Below, piece by piece: positions 23,570-36,589 of a stretch of DNA of 64,000 nt. The translations under genes were made by a program, and so were the position numbers. How positions within the stretch are numbered: position 1 is the first letter of the stretch; the number at the start of each line of letters is the position of its first letter. The stretch is from Schistosoma mansoni. Lineage: Eukaryota > Platyhelminthes > Trematoda > Strigeidida > Schistosomatidae. The DNA lies in NCBI RefSeq assembly GCF_000237925.1, contig NC_031500.1:2580185-2644184 (forward strand), in the 5' to 3' direction. The notes beneath the pieces were generated by a model. It made no database searches and was not told where the DNA came from. It saw only the letters and a list, made by a program, of their open reading frames with translations.

Positions 23570-24480
23570 AAGACGTGCAACAGATTATGAGAATCTGAAT
23601 TCCCACTTAAGCTGTAGCGGTTGTGGTATTTGTACTGACTGATGATTTCTTTGAACTTGATTACACATTTATTATGAATTCAAAATGTAATACGTCCAGT
23701 CGTGCTCATATAATTCAGTAGTGGCATTGGACGCTAATCACACGAATTTTGAAGCCGAGCATATAATTACCGAAAAGACTTATATTCAGCAATTAATACG
23801 AAAAGAAGGTTAACGATAAAGAACTCAGGAAGATGAATTCAATTCATCGAATAGCATGACTCAGCCTTGCAGGCGTGGTCATTCTTGTATAACTTATCTC
23901 TTTTATTCATAATAAATATATTTTCCTATCTCCAGTTTAAATGTGTTCATCATATATTGGTGATCACACGATAGAACGAGTAAGTGTATACAGTGGTATA
24001 ACTACCATGTAAGATTATATAGCTTAGGTAGGCAGATCATAACTACAATTTTCGGATTAGATCTATCATCATAGCTGTACTAATAATGACGCAGATCACA
24101 ATCCTACAGTTCGACCTGCCTTAAACTGCAGTATTTCGAGGATTCTTAGTTGGCGAATTAGTTTGAATACTTCTGATTGTTCCGGTGTTGAAGGAGGTTT
24201 TAGGCGCAAAGCTTGAGGCTATGATGTCGAAAAGACTGAGTGTCCTGTTGAGTGTCAGGGGTTGTTCATCGGAACTCGTTCTAGACTGGTTGCGTTTCCT
24301 GGACCTGGTTGTAGCTCTTTAACATTTACTCATAAATGACTCTTGAATTCTTACTTTTCACTATCATTTGCCCGTATTCTTCGTTGGAAAATTAATGCAG
24401 ATATGCAAAGCACGCAAGAGCTTCAAACTTCGCAGTAAAGAGATCTTCCAGCTCAATTTGACAGTGTTGACTCGTGTTCA
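23570..24480. other. No recognised feature
   Basis: AT-rich stretch between LTR fossils; it may be remains of older elements but I cannot support that. Confidence 0.35.
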
Positions 24481-24489
24481 TCAAACAAA

Positions 24490-25450
24490 AGATATAGTAT
24501 AATACCAAACCAGCTAAGCAAATGTCTACATCTCACCATTTGCGGTCAGAGGAAAGTCCTATAGAACACATATATCGTCTGATGGAGCATAGTGAACACT
24601 TTCACTGCAGCAGTCCACTCGTCTCCATTGGTTTCTCAAGGTCAAACATATACAAGGCCACAACTTGACGTTAAAACAGTTGCAAATGCAACCGCCCAAC
24701 GTATATATATGTCCCTGGCCAGTCATTTACTCTCTGGGAAAGCCAATGCAAACATCAAGACGGTTTATCAAGTGTGAGCAAACAAATGCTTTAATATGTA
24801 TTCTCTTGTCAGAAGCACTGACGTTTTATGTTGAGGGGAAGCGAATACTGTGTTCCTTGCATGCTATGTGGTGAGGGGTCTAGTTTGGGATTCGATAATA
24901 GGATATGACCTATTAGCCAGGTGTGAAACTCAGATAGATATCGACGAGAAAACAGTGAAGTTTTTTGATCTGCAGTTGAAATTGGGGAACGACAGTTGAA
25001 CACTACTCTACATCAGATTATCAATGTGATTGCTAACTCCCTGATGGAACGGTCGTTGTCAGGATTTATTAACGGTTGCTGGAGAAAAGTTCCTTGGTTA
25101 CGGGAGGCGCGTTCTAAGGCCATTGCATGAACACGGGTAGAACTAGGAAGGACTAAACTGCTAAGGACTCGGATCGATACAAGAAGTGCCACGTCCGTTA
25201 GACAGGGGCGCCGTAGAATCCCGTTTCAACTTCAATCTGCATCGCTTCATATGATAAAGGAAATGCAAAACAAGGGAATTGTTACACCATCACAGTTTCC
25301 ACAGCTATCCCTCACAGTACTTAAGAGAAAGAAAAAATGGAACAGTGAGATTGTGTTGATTATGGGAAACTAAATCTGATCGCCTGTAAGGATTCATACC
25401 TCTTGGCAAACATTATTGAAATCTTTGCGGTGATGGAGGGCGCTTCTGTA
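24490..25450 (+). mobile_element. LTR-retrotransposon pol fossil
   Basis: A trace of the N-terminal part of a Gypsy-type reverse transcriptase is readable near 25255-25350 (EMQNKGIVTPS, TVLKRKKKW). It is followed directly by an LTR piece. Heavily broken and old. Confidence 0.45.
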
Positions 25451-25454
25451 GTAT

Positions 25455-26000
25455 CGGGTGTTATGTTAAGCCCATATATTTTATTCTAGCTTCTGGCCAA
25501 GCCAATTCGCCTATCCATTATGAGTCATATTTTGATCTTGTTAATTATTCGCTTATTAACCTTGACTATACTTTTACATGAGCGTATATGTGTGCACACT
25601 TCGTATCTTATTCAACATATGTCTGTCATTCATTTTTGTCTGATTATAAATATTGAATAATGCTTGCTCATAGCGAGTTGGCTTCCCCGCCAATTATATC
25701 GTGACGTAAATCTGATTCCTTTTTGATCGTACGTACTGTCTATCCTCGTATGTAATAAATGACTTTATCCGCGTTGGTGAATAACGGAGTTAAATAAGTC
25801 AAATACGAGAATGGATTTAGAATACATATATTTTCTACAGTCATTGAGCTGGCCAGGGAATCAGAGCGATGAAGTGAACAGAAGAGAGAGAAGCGAAACG
25901 ACGTGCGCTTTGGAGATGGCTGGGAGGCCAACTCCAGAGTGAAGCGAAAACAATGCGTATTGGAGATTGGCGGGGAAGCCAACTCGCAAGTCACCTGGTT
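25455..26000. mobile_element. Two LTR pieces in opposite orientation
   Basis: 25455-25735 (+) matches 50755-50990. 25735-26000 (-) matches the downstream half of the same LTR (51000-51125) reversed. Same family as 15375-15795. Confidence 0.6.
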
Positions 26001-26059
26001 TGTACAAACTCGTCACAAATATACTGGAAATTGGATAATTTGATAGTTCTCTACCAAAG

Positions 26060-28690
26060 CATCGGCTTTGGTTCTGTTAACTTTCGAATATTCAGTCTTC
26101 AGTAATAAGAATAGGAGGTCTATTGACCCATTTTAATCCTTGCAATTTGTTACACTGTGGAGGTCCGAACTCGTATTGAATATATCAACAGAAAGTGCCG
26201 ATATCACGTGTTCTGGTAGAGAATTCCAGTAATTCACTACTCAGTGCGAGAAACAAAACTCCAGGCGTAGACGATTTGATGTCGGTTTTTGGACTTTCTT
26301 TGAATGTCCTCTCAAATGTTCAGCCCTAGGTGGAAAGAAAAGATAGGACATGTTAGTACCAAGGTCATCGTTCAGGATACGATATGCCAATATTAGATCA
26401 CCCCGTACTCGCCTGTAAAATAACGGAAATAAGTTGTGGTGTCTTAGTCTATCTTCATAGGATAGGCCAGATAGACCTTTTACCATTTTTGTCCCGCGGC
26501 GCTGGACTCGTTCCAACATATCCGCTTCATATTAGAAACAAGGACTCGCTGCTTGAATCCCATATTCCAAATGTGGTCGTACGAAAGTTGGGTATAATAA
26601 TCTAAACATTTCCTCATCCAGATACCGGAAAGATCTACGAATAGACCATAATACCCTATAGCCCTTTGCAGCAGCAGCCTTACAGTGACTGGTTGTTTTG
26701 AGATCATTACTTAGCATGACTCCTAAATCTTTATAGTTTCTTACTTTGGGTAATACAAATCCACATATTGTGTAGTAATACGAATCATCGTAGTTATTTA
26801 GTTGCATCACCACACTTTTGTTAGGATTTACTTATAGTGACCACCCGTTCATCCATGCCACTAATGAGTTTAGATCTTCCTGTAATACTATTCTGTCTGA
26901 CATGCTATATATAGGTCTCCAAATCTTTATGTCATCAGCGAAGAGTAGGACGGATGACTTAGCTACAGTTGGTAATTCATTTACATAAAGTAAAAAGAGA
27001 AAAGGACGGAGGATTGTGCCTTGGGGGACTCCACTTTTACTGGCTCCCGCGATGAGAAAGCTCCATTTACTCTTACCTTTTGTCTCCTGTCATGTAGAAG
27101 GTCGTTATCCAGTCTATGACTGCATAATGAATTCCAAAACTTTTCAGTTTTAATTTAAGACCAGAATGGGAAACCTTATCAAAGGCTTTGCTTAGATCTA
27201 TGAAAATCACATCTACGGGGATATGACGATCTTTTGCCTCAGCCCAATCTTCTCTTGCAATGAGAAGATTTGTCAAGCACGATAGGCCTTTCCTAAAACC
27301 ACGTTGTTCCTTGGATAAAAGATCATGTCCCTCCACATAGCTTATAACAGCCATCCTAATAATTTTTTCCACCAGTTTTACAACTGAACTAGTTAAGCTG
27401 ACAGGTCGATAAATACTAACTAAATCTCTACTCCCAGCCTTATACACCGGACTGATTACCGCGTCTTTCCAGTCTCTGGGCAATCTGGACTGCCGCAGAG
27501 ACATATCAAACAGTATCGTTAAAGGTTCAGCAATTAAGTCTGATGGGGCTTTCATAATCATAGGATGAATATCATCAGGACCACTAGACTTCTCAGGTTT
27601 GAGATGCTGAAGTAACCTTGAAACAGTTTCTTTTTTAATAACCACAGGGTCCATCAACAAGACGCCACAATCACAATGGATAGGTGGTCGTCCCTCATTA
27701 TTGGTAGAAAAGACCTTACTGAAATATTTCGATAAGGCTTCGGCTTTTTTGGCATCATTTCTTGCCGAATTTAACGGATTTTCTTGTATCAAAAGTGATG
27801 GGATTCCGTCACATCCCTGAGTTCGCCTCTTTATATACGAGAATAACCGTTTTGGACCATATTTACAATCCCTAACCAATCAACGCTTTACAAGTATTTC
27901 TAATCTTACAATAACTGGATCTGTACTGTTCTAAGCCAGTAGAGATGAACATATTCCAGTGCTTTTTCCTATGCCTAAGAAGTTTCTTGACTTGTTTATT
28001 TATCGGGGTAGAACACTGTCATCGGCCCTTTTACCCATTTTAACCAATTTTTGACCTGAACACCTTTCGTGTTATCTGGTAATATGATACAGATATGTTC
28101 TCCGAGCCTCTCCAAGTCATGGGTGTGTCTAACTTTAGGATCTCGATCGTTTGACCCTGGCAGTTTACTCACAATAATACTTGATGAGATTAAGTTCCCT
28201 TCAGTCACGCTAGGGTGATGTTCTGCCGTACTATCCGAGTGCGAGAGTGCATTTAGTGACTCAGAATGCGAGTTCCCCAATGACTTGTCAATCAAGTGTA
28301 TTCTATCTTTAGCTTTTTTGTCTTTTCTTTTCCTCCTTACTGCGGTCCATTTTTCATCATTCAGGACAGCCGTATCGGGACTATTTGGGACGGTGACGGT
28401 TTTATCCGGGTCCTCAATTTCTACTGAAGATGCATGATTACTCATGTCGTTCTTTTTACAGGCTAGAGCTAATAGGCTCATAGCCTCCTGAATTAATATC
28501 GTCTCATTAGTACAGCAGAACATACAAAGGCAGAGCGAGTTAGACTTAGAGCACCTTTTGTATGCAGCTGGGCTAAAACGGGTACACATCTTGTGGAACC
28601 TTTTTTTTACATTCATCACACTGCATCCCCTCATCTACAGGGAATAAACAGTTCGGCTGTCCGCATTTGTAAGCACTGTCAACCATTGTA
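26060..28690 (-). mobile_element. CR1-clade LINE, internally deleted, decayed
   Basis: On the - strand: ATG near 28686 starts an ORF1 with a PHD-type zinc finger (CGQPNC, MQCDECKK, FHKMCT, CMFCC), frameshifted at an A run near 28610. ORF2 follows from about 27890: EKSSGPDDIHPMIMKA, VISPVYKAGSRD, EQRGFRKGLSCLTNL, FIDLSKAFDKVSH, then LLFADDIKIW at about 26940, then RNYKDLGVMLSNDLKTTSHC, FRLLYPTFVRPHLEYGIQA, LERVQRRGTKMVKGL. The endonuclease domain that should lie between ORF1 and RT (about 600 bases) is absent near 27.9-28.0 kb. Stops also interrupt RT after DKR (27070) and before VNPNKSVV (about 26830). The family resembles the CR1-like Perere/SR1 group of schistosomes. Confidence 0.85.
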
Positions 28691-28694
28691 ATCA

Positions 28695-29095
28695 GATTAG
28701 GGTTAAAAACACAATATGATCACAGTAGTAACACAAGTGTTAGAGTCTATGCAAAAGAAGGCACCACGAGTCAACGTTTTCAACAAAATTTCAAACCTCA
28801 ACCGGAATAATTCAATTTAAAGTAGACCAAGAATGCTTTTTGATGCAACAAATATACAAAAGCAACGATAATCGCAACAAGTACGAAATCACTGGCCTTT
28901 TTGAAACCGCGCGTAAGAGTTCGCAGATTACTGTCAACTAAATTTAGTAGTTAGTACATCTCTGACTAGTTAAACACAAAAACGTGAGCAATTATTTATT
29001 TCCATGATTGTTTAATTATGCTGACATGAGTGGTCCTGCTTCTGTTCGACCTGCACATTTTTAAATTCCTGGCCGTGTGCTTAAACTACCCCAGG
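28695..29095. other. Upstream region of SAM synthetase
   Basis: Unique-looking 400 bases between the LINE's 5' end and the MAT start codon; the promoter must lie here or in the LINE. No clear motif seen. Confidence 0.4.
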
Positions 29096-32000
29096 ATGCC
29101 TGTTTTCACAAATGGTGGGGATGCCGGATCGGACACATTTTTGTTCACTTCTGAGTCTGTTGGTGAAGGACATCCAGGTATGTGCTCACCTAATGTCATA
29201 TATTTATTCGTTAGACAAAGTTTGTGATCAGATAAGTGATGCCATACTTGATGAATTTCTGCGCCAAGATCCCGAAGCCAAAGTAGCGTGTGGTATGTCT
29301 CTTAAAAGTGTTTATTAATAGCTTAGAATCTTTCGTAAAAAGTGGACTTATTCTTGTTGGAGGTGAAATCTCATCGAACGCTGTAGTTGATATACAAAAA
29401 ACTGTCCGCAATGTTGTGAAACACATAGGTTACGATGATACTCACAAGGGTTTAGATTATAAGAGTTGCAACGTCTTAACAGTAATTGAGCAACAAAGTT
29501 CAGATATCGCAAAAGGTGTACATGAGGGAAGAAAAATTGAGGATATCGGTGCTGGAGATCAAGTAATTTTTTCATGTTTGATGAAATGTTTATATATATA
29601 ATATTCTGTAGATTTGTTTTGACGTTTCCTTACGCCCTACTTCAGCTTGTAAACCATTTAGCTAAAGTACAGTTCAGACTTCCTCTTCTGACAGTGTACG
29701 GGGAGGCTTATGCGGTTTGTCTGGACGTTTATTGTTAATACTAGTTCATCAGTCAGGTCTTTCCTAATTGATCAGTATTGTTGACTTTGCTTATATTCCC
29801 AGTATTTTGACGTTAAGACAAATCCATCATTGTTTATAATAACATCAGTTACGTATAGTAGGCTCCAAATACCATGTTAGTCATCGTGTTCGTTCCTCTG
29901 TGTGTGCTTCAGATATTACCCAATACCCACTAGATGTACTAAAAACAGATGCAACTCAGTAGTGCGGTCTTTCGATCGCGTTTTTTGTTTTGTCTTAATT
30001 TCGAATGTTTCATTCTGCACTTTATTATCACTGATCTAGCTGTACCTAAAATTTCGATGAGACTATAATTTATGAACGAATCAATCAGACTTAAGATAGA
30101 AAGTCTTACATTTTGGGGCCAAATTCATCCACTCATTTGACAAGCTATCATTTTGGCGTTATAGCTGATATCAGTTTATGTTAAAAATCCTAAATCTAGC
30201 TCCTAAGTCTAACGTCCAGCTATAAATCGTAATCCTGATTCCTCCCGCTAATTTATTACCCCGTAGGTAAGTGGGCATTGTCGTCAATGTAGCGTCACTC
30301 AAAGGTCGTTCACAAATTTCCATTCATTGACTTTCGAAGAAATGGGCTTCACCCAGTTACTTGGTTGTATGAAGTTTACATTAATCTTCTCTTTACCCGA
30401 GTTACCTCCGCATCAATTTAACATTGTCAGTTTTAAGATACTATCACACTCTAACACCTAAAGGTATCTGATTAGTTGTCGATAACTATAATTAATAAAT
30501 GTACTGAGTTAAGATACAGTATAAACCAAGTCGTTATCTTCCACATCACTCAAGTGTCAGTGTAAATAAGTCCGAAGAGATTACTCTTTTAACGGTGAGT
30601 ACCCATTAGACGTAAAGCTTTCATTCACAAAATCCAAAATTAACCCACGGAACCAAGTAGATGATCTTCAGATAATGGCTTTATACAATCAAATAAAACC
30701 GTCGACTGAGGCAAAATAATGGCCTAAAATATCAGTAATTTTAAAAAATGAATTAGTGCTTCCTAATTGTCGATAGTTGTTTGGCTAAAAACAATTAATG
30801 ATATAAACTGACGATTTAAGGATTTCCACTCCCTTTACCAATGGTCATCTCACCAGTGACTAACTTGGGAAACTCGTGTATGACAAGTCTTCTCTCGAAG
30901 CGTTGGAAGGTGTTTCTTCATCCTGAACCAATAAGAGACACATATCACTTGATCCCTAACCAGTGGTCTCAAATGTAAGCAGCAGTCGTTAAACGGAAGT
31001 CCATGGGTTCAATCCCCTGACCTGTTTTGATTGCGAACAACTGAGGAGTCCTATATCATAATGAAAATCATGTGGTGCTTCCTCGTTTTCACTGGTTATT
31101 TAGGTAAGGTTGGTTCGTGATGTGAACTGCAAAAGTGAAATTCTGTCACGAAGCTCCCAGATATGGTGTATTTCTGCTTATTATTCACATCGGATGCAAG
31201 ATATTACAGTTAACAGGATTAAAGTTTATAATTTGCATCATAACCTTACTAATTTAATGTTAGTTAATTCTCTGATAATGCGAATTCCACACAATGAATC
31301 TATCTATTACTGTTGAAACATATTTCGTAGTAATAAAATGCAACATTTCAGAATAACTAGCATTTTCAAACTGCTAAAAATTCTAGGGTATTAATATCTT
31401 ACTGTTGCTATTTTTCGTTACCACATAGAAAATATGATCTTGATGTAATATGATCCTTACTGTCGATTTTATCCCATTCAGTCTTATTGAAGTAGGCAGT
31501 CGTTATCTTCAATTTCACTATTTGGAATGTCAACGATCTAACAACCTTGTGTTAACTGACATAGTGTTTACCACCTAATAATTTCGAAACGTAAAGGAAT
31601 GTGTGATACAAACAGTGACTTCAGGTGAAAGATATTCCTGAAATCAAAGACATAACCATGCACGGTTTAGAGAAACTTGCCCTTACAATTGTGATCTTTG
31701 TCCACTCATAATGGGAAACAAAATTTGCAACTGTTGTACAGTGTTAGGTTCAAATTGTAATATACAAACTGTTTTCAGTGCACATTTAAGTCTATTGTTT
31801 TAGATATTCTTTTTTTGTAGGATTATAGCCTTAAGGATGTTATATGCTAGCTGCCCAAAGTGTAAAATTTATTAGTAGTTAGCGGACATTCTGATCATAT
31901 TTAAATTAGGATTTTATCATCGTTTTGTTATGTTTCCCTATCGAATAACTTCTGTTAAATGAGATACTAGCCCATTTGTGAGTTTCAACACCTGTTTAAA

Positions 32001-35000
32001 GTAAATACTTCTATTAGTCATTAAATTGTTATGTTAGGTATATTACTTCACAAAATAAGAATATTTTTAATACATTGTACTTATTCATTTATTTTTATAG
32101 GGTTTAATGTTTGGTTATGCAACTGACGAAACTGAAGAATGCATGCCCTTAACAGTCACCCTATCACACGCTTTAAATAAACGTCTAGCCACATGTAGGC
32201 GTAATGGTATCCTGCCTTGGGCAGGTCCCGATTCAAAGACTCAGGTAAGTTTTTTTGTTATTTTACAAAATCAAAGTTCAGTCTTTATATATATATATAT
32301 ATATATATATTCCTCTCTTATCTTCCAGGATCCCTTTATGTATATCTTTCTTTTGTGACCCTTCAATCCTTATCAACCTTAAGTATTTCTGTCATATCTA
32401 CTACATTACAGTACATGACATCTCTTGTGCCGTACATCATGTTAATTTCATCTTACCGTGCTAATCTGGTATAGCAACTTGGGCCAACTCCCTTCTGTGT
32501 TGGGCTCTACGTTGATATCTGACTGTTATAGATCTCTTACACAGAGGATGTTTAGTTATTTCATGAAACACCTGATTTCTAAGCTGTACTTTCAAGTATT
32601 TTTAGTAGCATATGTGTGTCGTATTTTTCAAATAATTAGTATCTTGTCTGTTTACGTGATAATGTGATAATATTAGTAGTTTAAACCTAGCAAAAAATAT
32701 GACAGTTGCGTTTTTACATTTTGTTTTTGTCACTTCATGACAAATATTTCTGTACCAACAAAAGTCACTGGAGTAAGTGTTCAGACTCTCTGTTACTAAT
32801 CAGATTACCATAACTTTAACAGACGTTCACAGATCTCAGTATTATTGACACAACGTTACCACTAAATGTGAGCAATTTTCTGGAGACTAGTGATGATCTA
32901 ACACAGAGTCACTAAACATTCTCAACCTAGAATCGACTAGGTTTTACAAGTAGAGCATAAAACCGATCTCAATGATGCATCGTATACTCGTGTTTTACAG
33001 CCAGATTAACATTAGCATAGTGCTATGAATGGCTAAAAATTAGCATAAACTGCTCTAACTTTCATTATACATCGACTGGACTCACATATAATACCACTAA
33101 TTAGCACCCACTCGGTCTCAGAGATATACGAACTTGTTGTCTAGTTTCATTCACTCGCTACAATTTTTTTCATTTAGTTTATTTACAACACAAATACTGA
33201 TACAAATGGGTGCCGAAATAAATGTGCACCACATGAATATGGAAATGGGATTTTAGAGAAATATGGAAAGGAAGAGTGGGGTGTAATCGAAATAAATAAA
33301 TGAATAAGGTAATTCAAAAAAACAGTTTGTGGTTGTAAGGACACTTCAGTCATAAAAATACATCTAGGAGGAACTATTTCAGTTAAAATATTTCCTCTTA
33401 CTTTCGTGAACTGTATGGAAAATCTAAAAGATGATCTGCATTGGCTCCTATTTTGCACCGTATTCGATAACGTCTCAAGCCATCGAGTTGCACCATTCCT
33501 AGTACTCCAATCGATGTGGTCATGACAAACCGATATACCAGTCGTGTACGACTTTCCCTCATGTTGTAATCTGACCACCCCTCTGTTTTTCCATTTCGTC
33601 ACAACGTCGGCAAACAACTGATGATGTTAAAACCTCTGCGATGGCATTCGTAACACATGTCCAAACCACAAACCGGTGTTTCTTGATGTTGACGCTAATT
33701 GAGTAACGGTCACAACTTCCAAACCTCAGCATTACTAACATGGTGTTCCAACTAAATGTCAGGAGTCATCCGGAGACGACGATAGTCAACAAAATGTTCC
33801 CGAACGTCCTCAATTCGGGAAGGCCAATTTTCACAAACATAGAGCGAAATAGTACTCGTTAACCCGTTGTGAGCACAGTCTTTTACAGCTAAACTAAAGT
33901 CACGATGGCACCAAAGGCGTGAGTGCAGTTAATGAGCTCATGCCAGTCTTGTAGAGTACTTTGCATTTCGAAGGTGTAAATCACGTTCCATAATGTTACT
34001 TACATTTGTCAAGAGTTGCTCTAATTATCCATCACTCAAATTTCAAGGTGAACTATCCAAAATGGTCTCAATGTTCCTGCTTATTCCGCAAAAATGATTG
34101 AAATATCCTAAACTAGTGGTAGTATCTTGAATCTGATCACTCAGTTACTCTCCAAGTTCAGGAACGAGTAACGGTTTTTGTTATCTAAAGACTCAACACT
34201 ATTATAGCAAATAGTGTAAACAAAAAAAGATACCCAAACCTTGAATCATAATGTGTCCACAGTTCGATTCTGTGTCACGACAGACTTATAGAGTAAACAA
34301 TGAAGAGTTGGAGAAATGTCACTAGATCTAGGAAAGCAAATTAATACGTATGGAAATACAAGTAAGGATAAATAAGACTTGTGCTTTCCCTTTATAGAAA
34401 AATATTATGCTCTACGGCATGCAAGTCATAAAAATGGTTCAATCATGAAATCAGCTACTGAATTTTAATAAGTAATGTCTCATGATGGAAAGTTTTGCAA
34501 AAAAAAATTTACCTACTATAACCAATTTTCTTGGCTAGACCTTTTGCGAAGAGATTATTCACAACTTCATCTTGTATAGACATGTAGCACAGCTCGAATT
34601 GCTGGATGAAAAACACATACAATACCGATTCGGGCTTCAAAACGAAATATTGATTGAAATTTCCACTATAATATGCAGTATTTATCCTCTGTCTGAACGG
34701 AAAACTAACTAAAGTTCTGGGTTTATTTTATTTAAACACGTAAATATTGGTGCAAGGGGGCACCAGATGTATATACGCCACAGAAAACAATGAAAATGGG
34801 AAGAGAAAGGGATAAGATGCGCATAAAAAGAAAGTAATGGTGAGGGAAACTGAAATGTACAACCAGAAGAACTCTCAGTTAAGGAGGTTATAAACACTTT
34901 ATGCAGAAAGTAAAAGAAGGTTATAGCAGGATCGCCATTGGCTTCTATTCTGAGCCATATCTGATAACGTCTCTAGCCACTGTGTAGTACCATCTCTCGG

Positions 35001-36589
35001 ACCCCAGCCAGGGAGTCGTGAAGGGTCAACAGAAGCCAGTCCTTTGCAGCTTTCTTTCATACCACGACACTATGTCATACACTGACCATCTCTCCGCTTT
35101 TCCCAACCAGTCCCAGCGTCGGCCAATAATGCACAACATGGAATTCTCTGGGACGACATTCGTAGAAAATGTCCAAGCCACCGAAGTCGGTGTTTCAAGA
35201 TGGTGACACCAATTGAATTATCGTCTCTGCGCCCGAACACACGATGCCGAACCTCTTCATTACTAACATGGTGTTGCCACTGGATATCAGCAATCCTTCG
35301 GAGACAACGATGATCGAACACAGAGAGACGTCTAACATCCTCAACTGGGAGAGGCCAGGTTTCACAGGCATAGAGCAAAACTACTCTCACCGACGCGTTG
35401 TAGATCCGACCTTTTACAGCCAGACTAACATCGCGAAGGCGTCAAAGATGGCCCAGATTGGCATAAGCCGCTCTGGCTTTCACTATACGTGCATCGATCT
35501 CATCACTCACGCCACCACCAGCACTTATGTAGCTACCTAGATACACGAACTTCTCAACTACTTCAATCTGCTCACCAACCAAGGTGAGTACAGGAATAGA
35601 ATCCTGCCAGTCTTGTCAGAGTACTTTGCACTTTGAAGGTGCAAAGCACATACCGTACTCGCGGGCACTAATTGCCAACTGATTAAGTCCGAATTGCATG
35701 GCTTGGGCATTATCGCACAGTAAGACAATATCATACGCATACTCAAGGTCGAGTAGTCTTTCTCCAGGCAACAGATGCACACCGCCATTACCTTTTTTAT
35801 ACCAAAAGTCCTGTGTACGACACACGTAGGAAACTTAAAAACGTTGGGGATAATCTCAGTCATGATCCTCAACAAATAAACTGAAAACACCATTTGCATA
35901 AATAAGTGACCGCTCAGTCTTGTATACAAATAAATCAAACAAATATTTCTGACTTAAAGCAGAGAAGATTACAGACCATATCAAACAAGCATAATTCTCA
36001 GGCAACCCGATCAGTGGTTATTCACCTTTAATTCAGTCCCATCAACTATTTGTTGAACGAGAAAACAATTAAATGTATAATCAAGATAGTAGTATTTTAG
36101 ACAGTTATTATTATTATTGTAATCTGACAGTTGATTCTTTCGTTTATTATAGGTGACGGTAGAGTATTTAAATGATCATGGAGCTTGTCGACCTTTACGA
36201 GTACACACAGTGGTCATTTCTACACAGCATGATGAACATGTAACTTTGGAGAAAGTTCGAGCTGATTTATTGGAATATGTTATTAAAGAAGTGATCCCTG
36301 CAAATCTCTTAGATGAGAAAACTAAATATCATTTAAATCCAGCTGGAAGATTTGTAATTGGTGGTCCTCAAAGTGATGCTGGTTTAACTGGTAGGTTATT
36401 TTTGAAAAGATTAATTTTTTCTCAGGCAGAAAAATCATTGTAGACACATACGGAGGCTGGGGTGCACATGGGGGCGGAGCGTTTTCTGGGAAAGATTATT
36501 CCAAAGTTGATCGATCTGCAGCTTATGCGGCACGTTGGGTGGCTAAATCCCTTGTAAAATCTGGTCTTTGTCGACGTGTCCTAGTCCAG
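29096..36589 (+). CDS. MAT2A: S-adenosylmethionine synthetase (methionine adenosyltransferase), exons 1-6, C-terminus not found
   Basis: Exons 29096-29177, 29215-29292, 29327-29562, 32101-32244, 36153-36390 and 36426-36589 splice by GT/AG in frame to 314 residues. The protein starts [20 protein letters not shown] and follows the animal MAT catalytic subunit nearly without gaps: [14 protein letters not shown] (ATP/methionine site, across exons 1-2), [18 protein letters not shown] (family signature 1, across exons 3-4), [18 protein letters not shown], and GGGAFSGKD (signature 2, exon 6), ending CRRVLVQ. The enzyme makes S-adenosylmethionine, phosphate and diphosphate from methionine and ATP in the cytosol. 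The family is about 395 residues, so about 80 C-terminal residues (starting VSYAIG in relatives) are lacking; I found no exon for them before 58 kb. Introns 1 and 2 are tiny (37 and 34 bases), introns 3 and 4 are 2.5 and 3.9 kb; the latter holds two RTE LINE copies. The upstream ATG at 29025 meets a stop, which supports the ATG at 29096. The symbol is by homology. Confidence 0.95.
29563..30940. other. SAM synthetase intron 3, no recognised feature
   Basis: AT-rich intron. No repeat or exon recognised. Confidence 0.45.
30950..31110 (+). mobile_element. Degraded second-family SINE
   Basis: GTGGTCTCAAATGTAAGCAG, a B-box-like GGGTTCAATCCCC and AACTGAGGAGTCC with a TAATGAAAAT remnant follow the family order with much decay. 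Confidence 0.5.
31115..32100. other. SAM synthetase intron 3, remainder
   Basis: No recognised feature before the exon 4 acceptor. Confidence 0.4.
32287..32310. repeat. (TA)n microsatellite
   Basis: Alternating TATA run in SAM synthetase intron 4. Confidence 0.9.
32312..33170. other. SAM synthetase intron 4, no recognised feature
   Basis: AT-rich; no homology recognised. Confidence 0.4.
33178..33985 (-). mobile_element. RTE-like LINE 3' part (type 2), decayed
   Basis: The - strand reads [20 protein letters not shown], the same as the end of the LINE at 34720, followed by a longer 3' UTR and the shared tail (reversed TTTATTTACAACACAAATAC). Confidence 0.65.
33990..34715. other. SAM synthetase intron 4, no recognised feature
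   Basis: Nothing recognised between two RTE copies. Confidence 0.4.
34720..35840 (-). mobile_element. RTE-like LINE (type 2), 5'-truncated
   Basis: The - strand encodes [20 protein letters not shown] (RT catalytic YADD altered to YAYD), [98 protein letters not shown] and [16 protein letters not shown], then a 3' UTR ending in TAAA-like repeats. Only the C-terminal third of the polyprotein remains, with a few frame changes. Lies in SAM synthetase intron 4, antisense. Confidence 0.8.
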
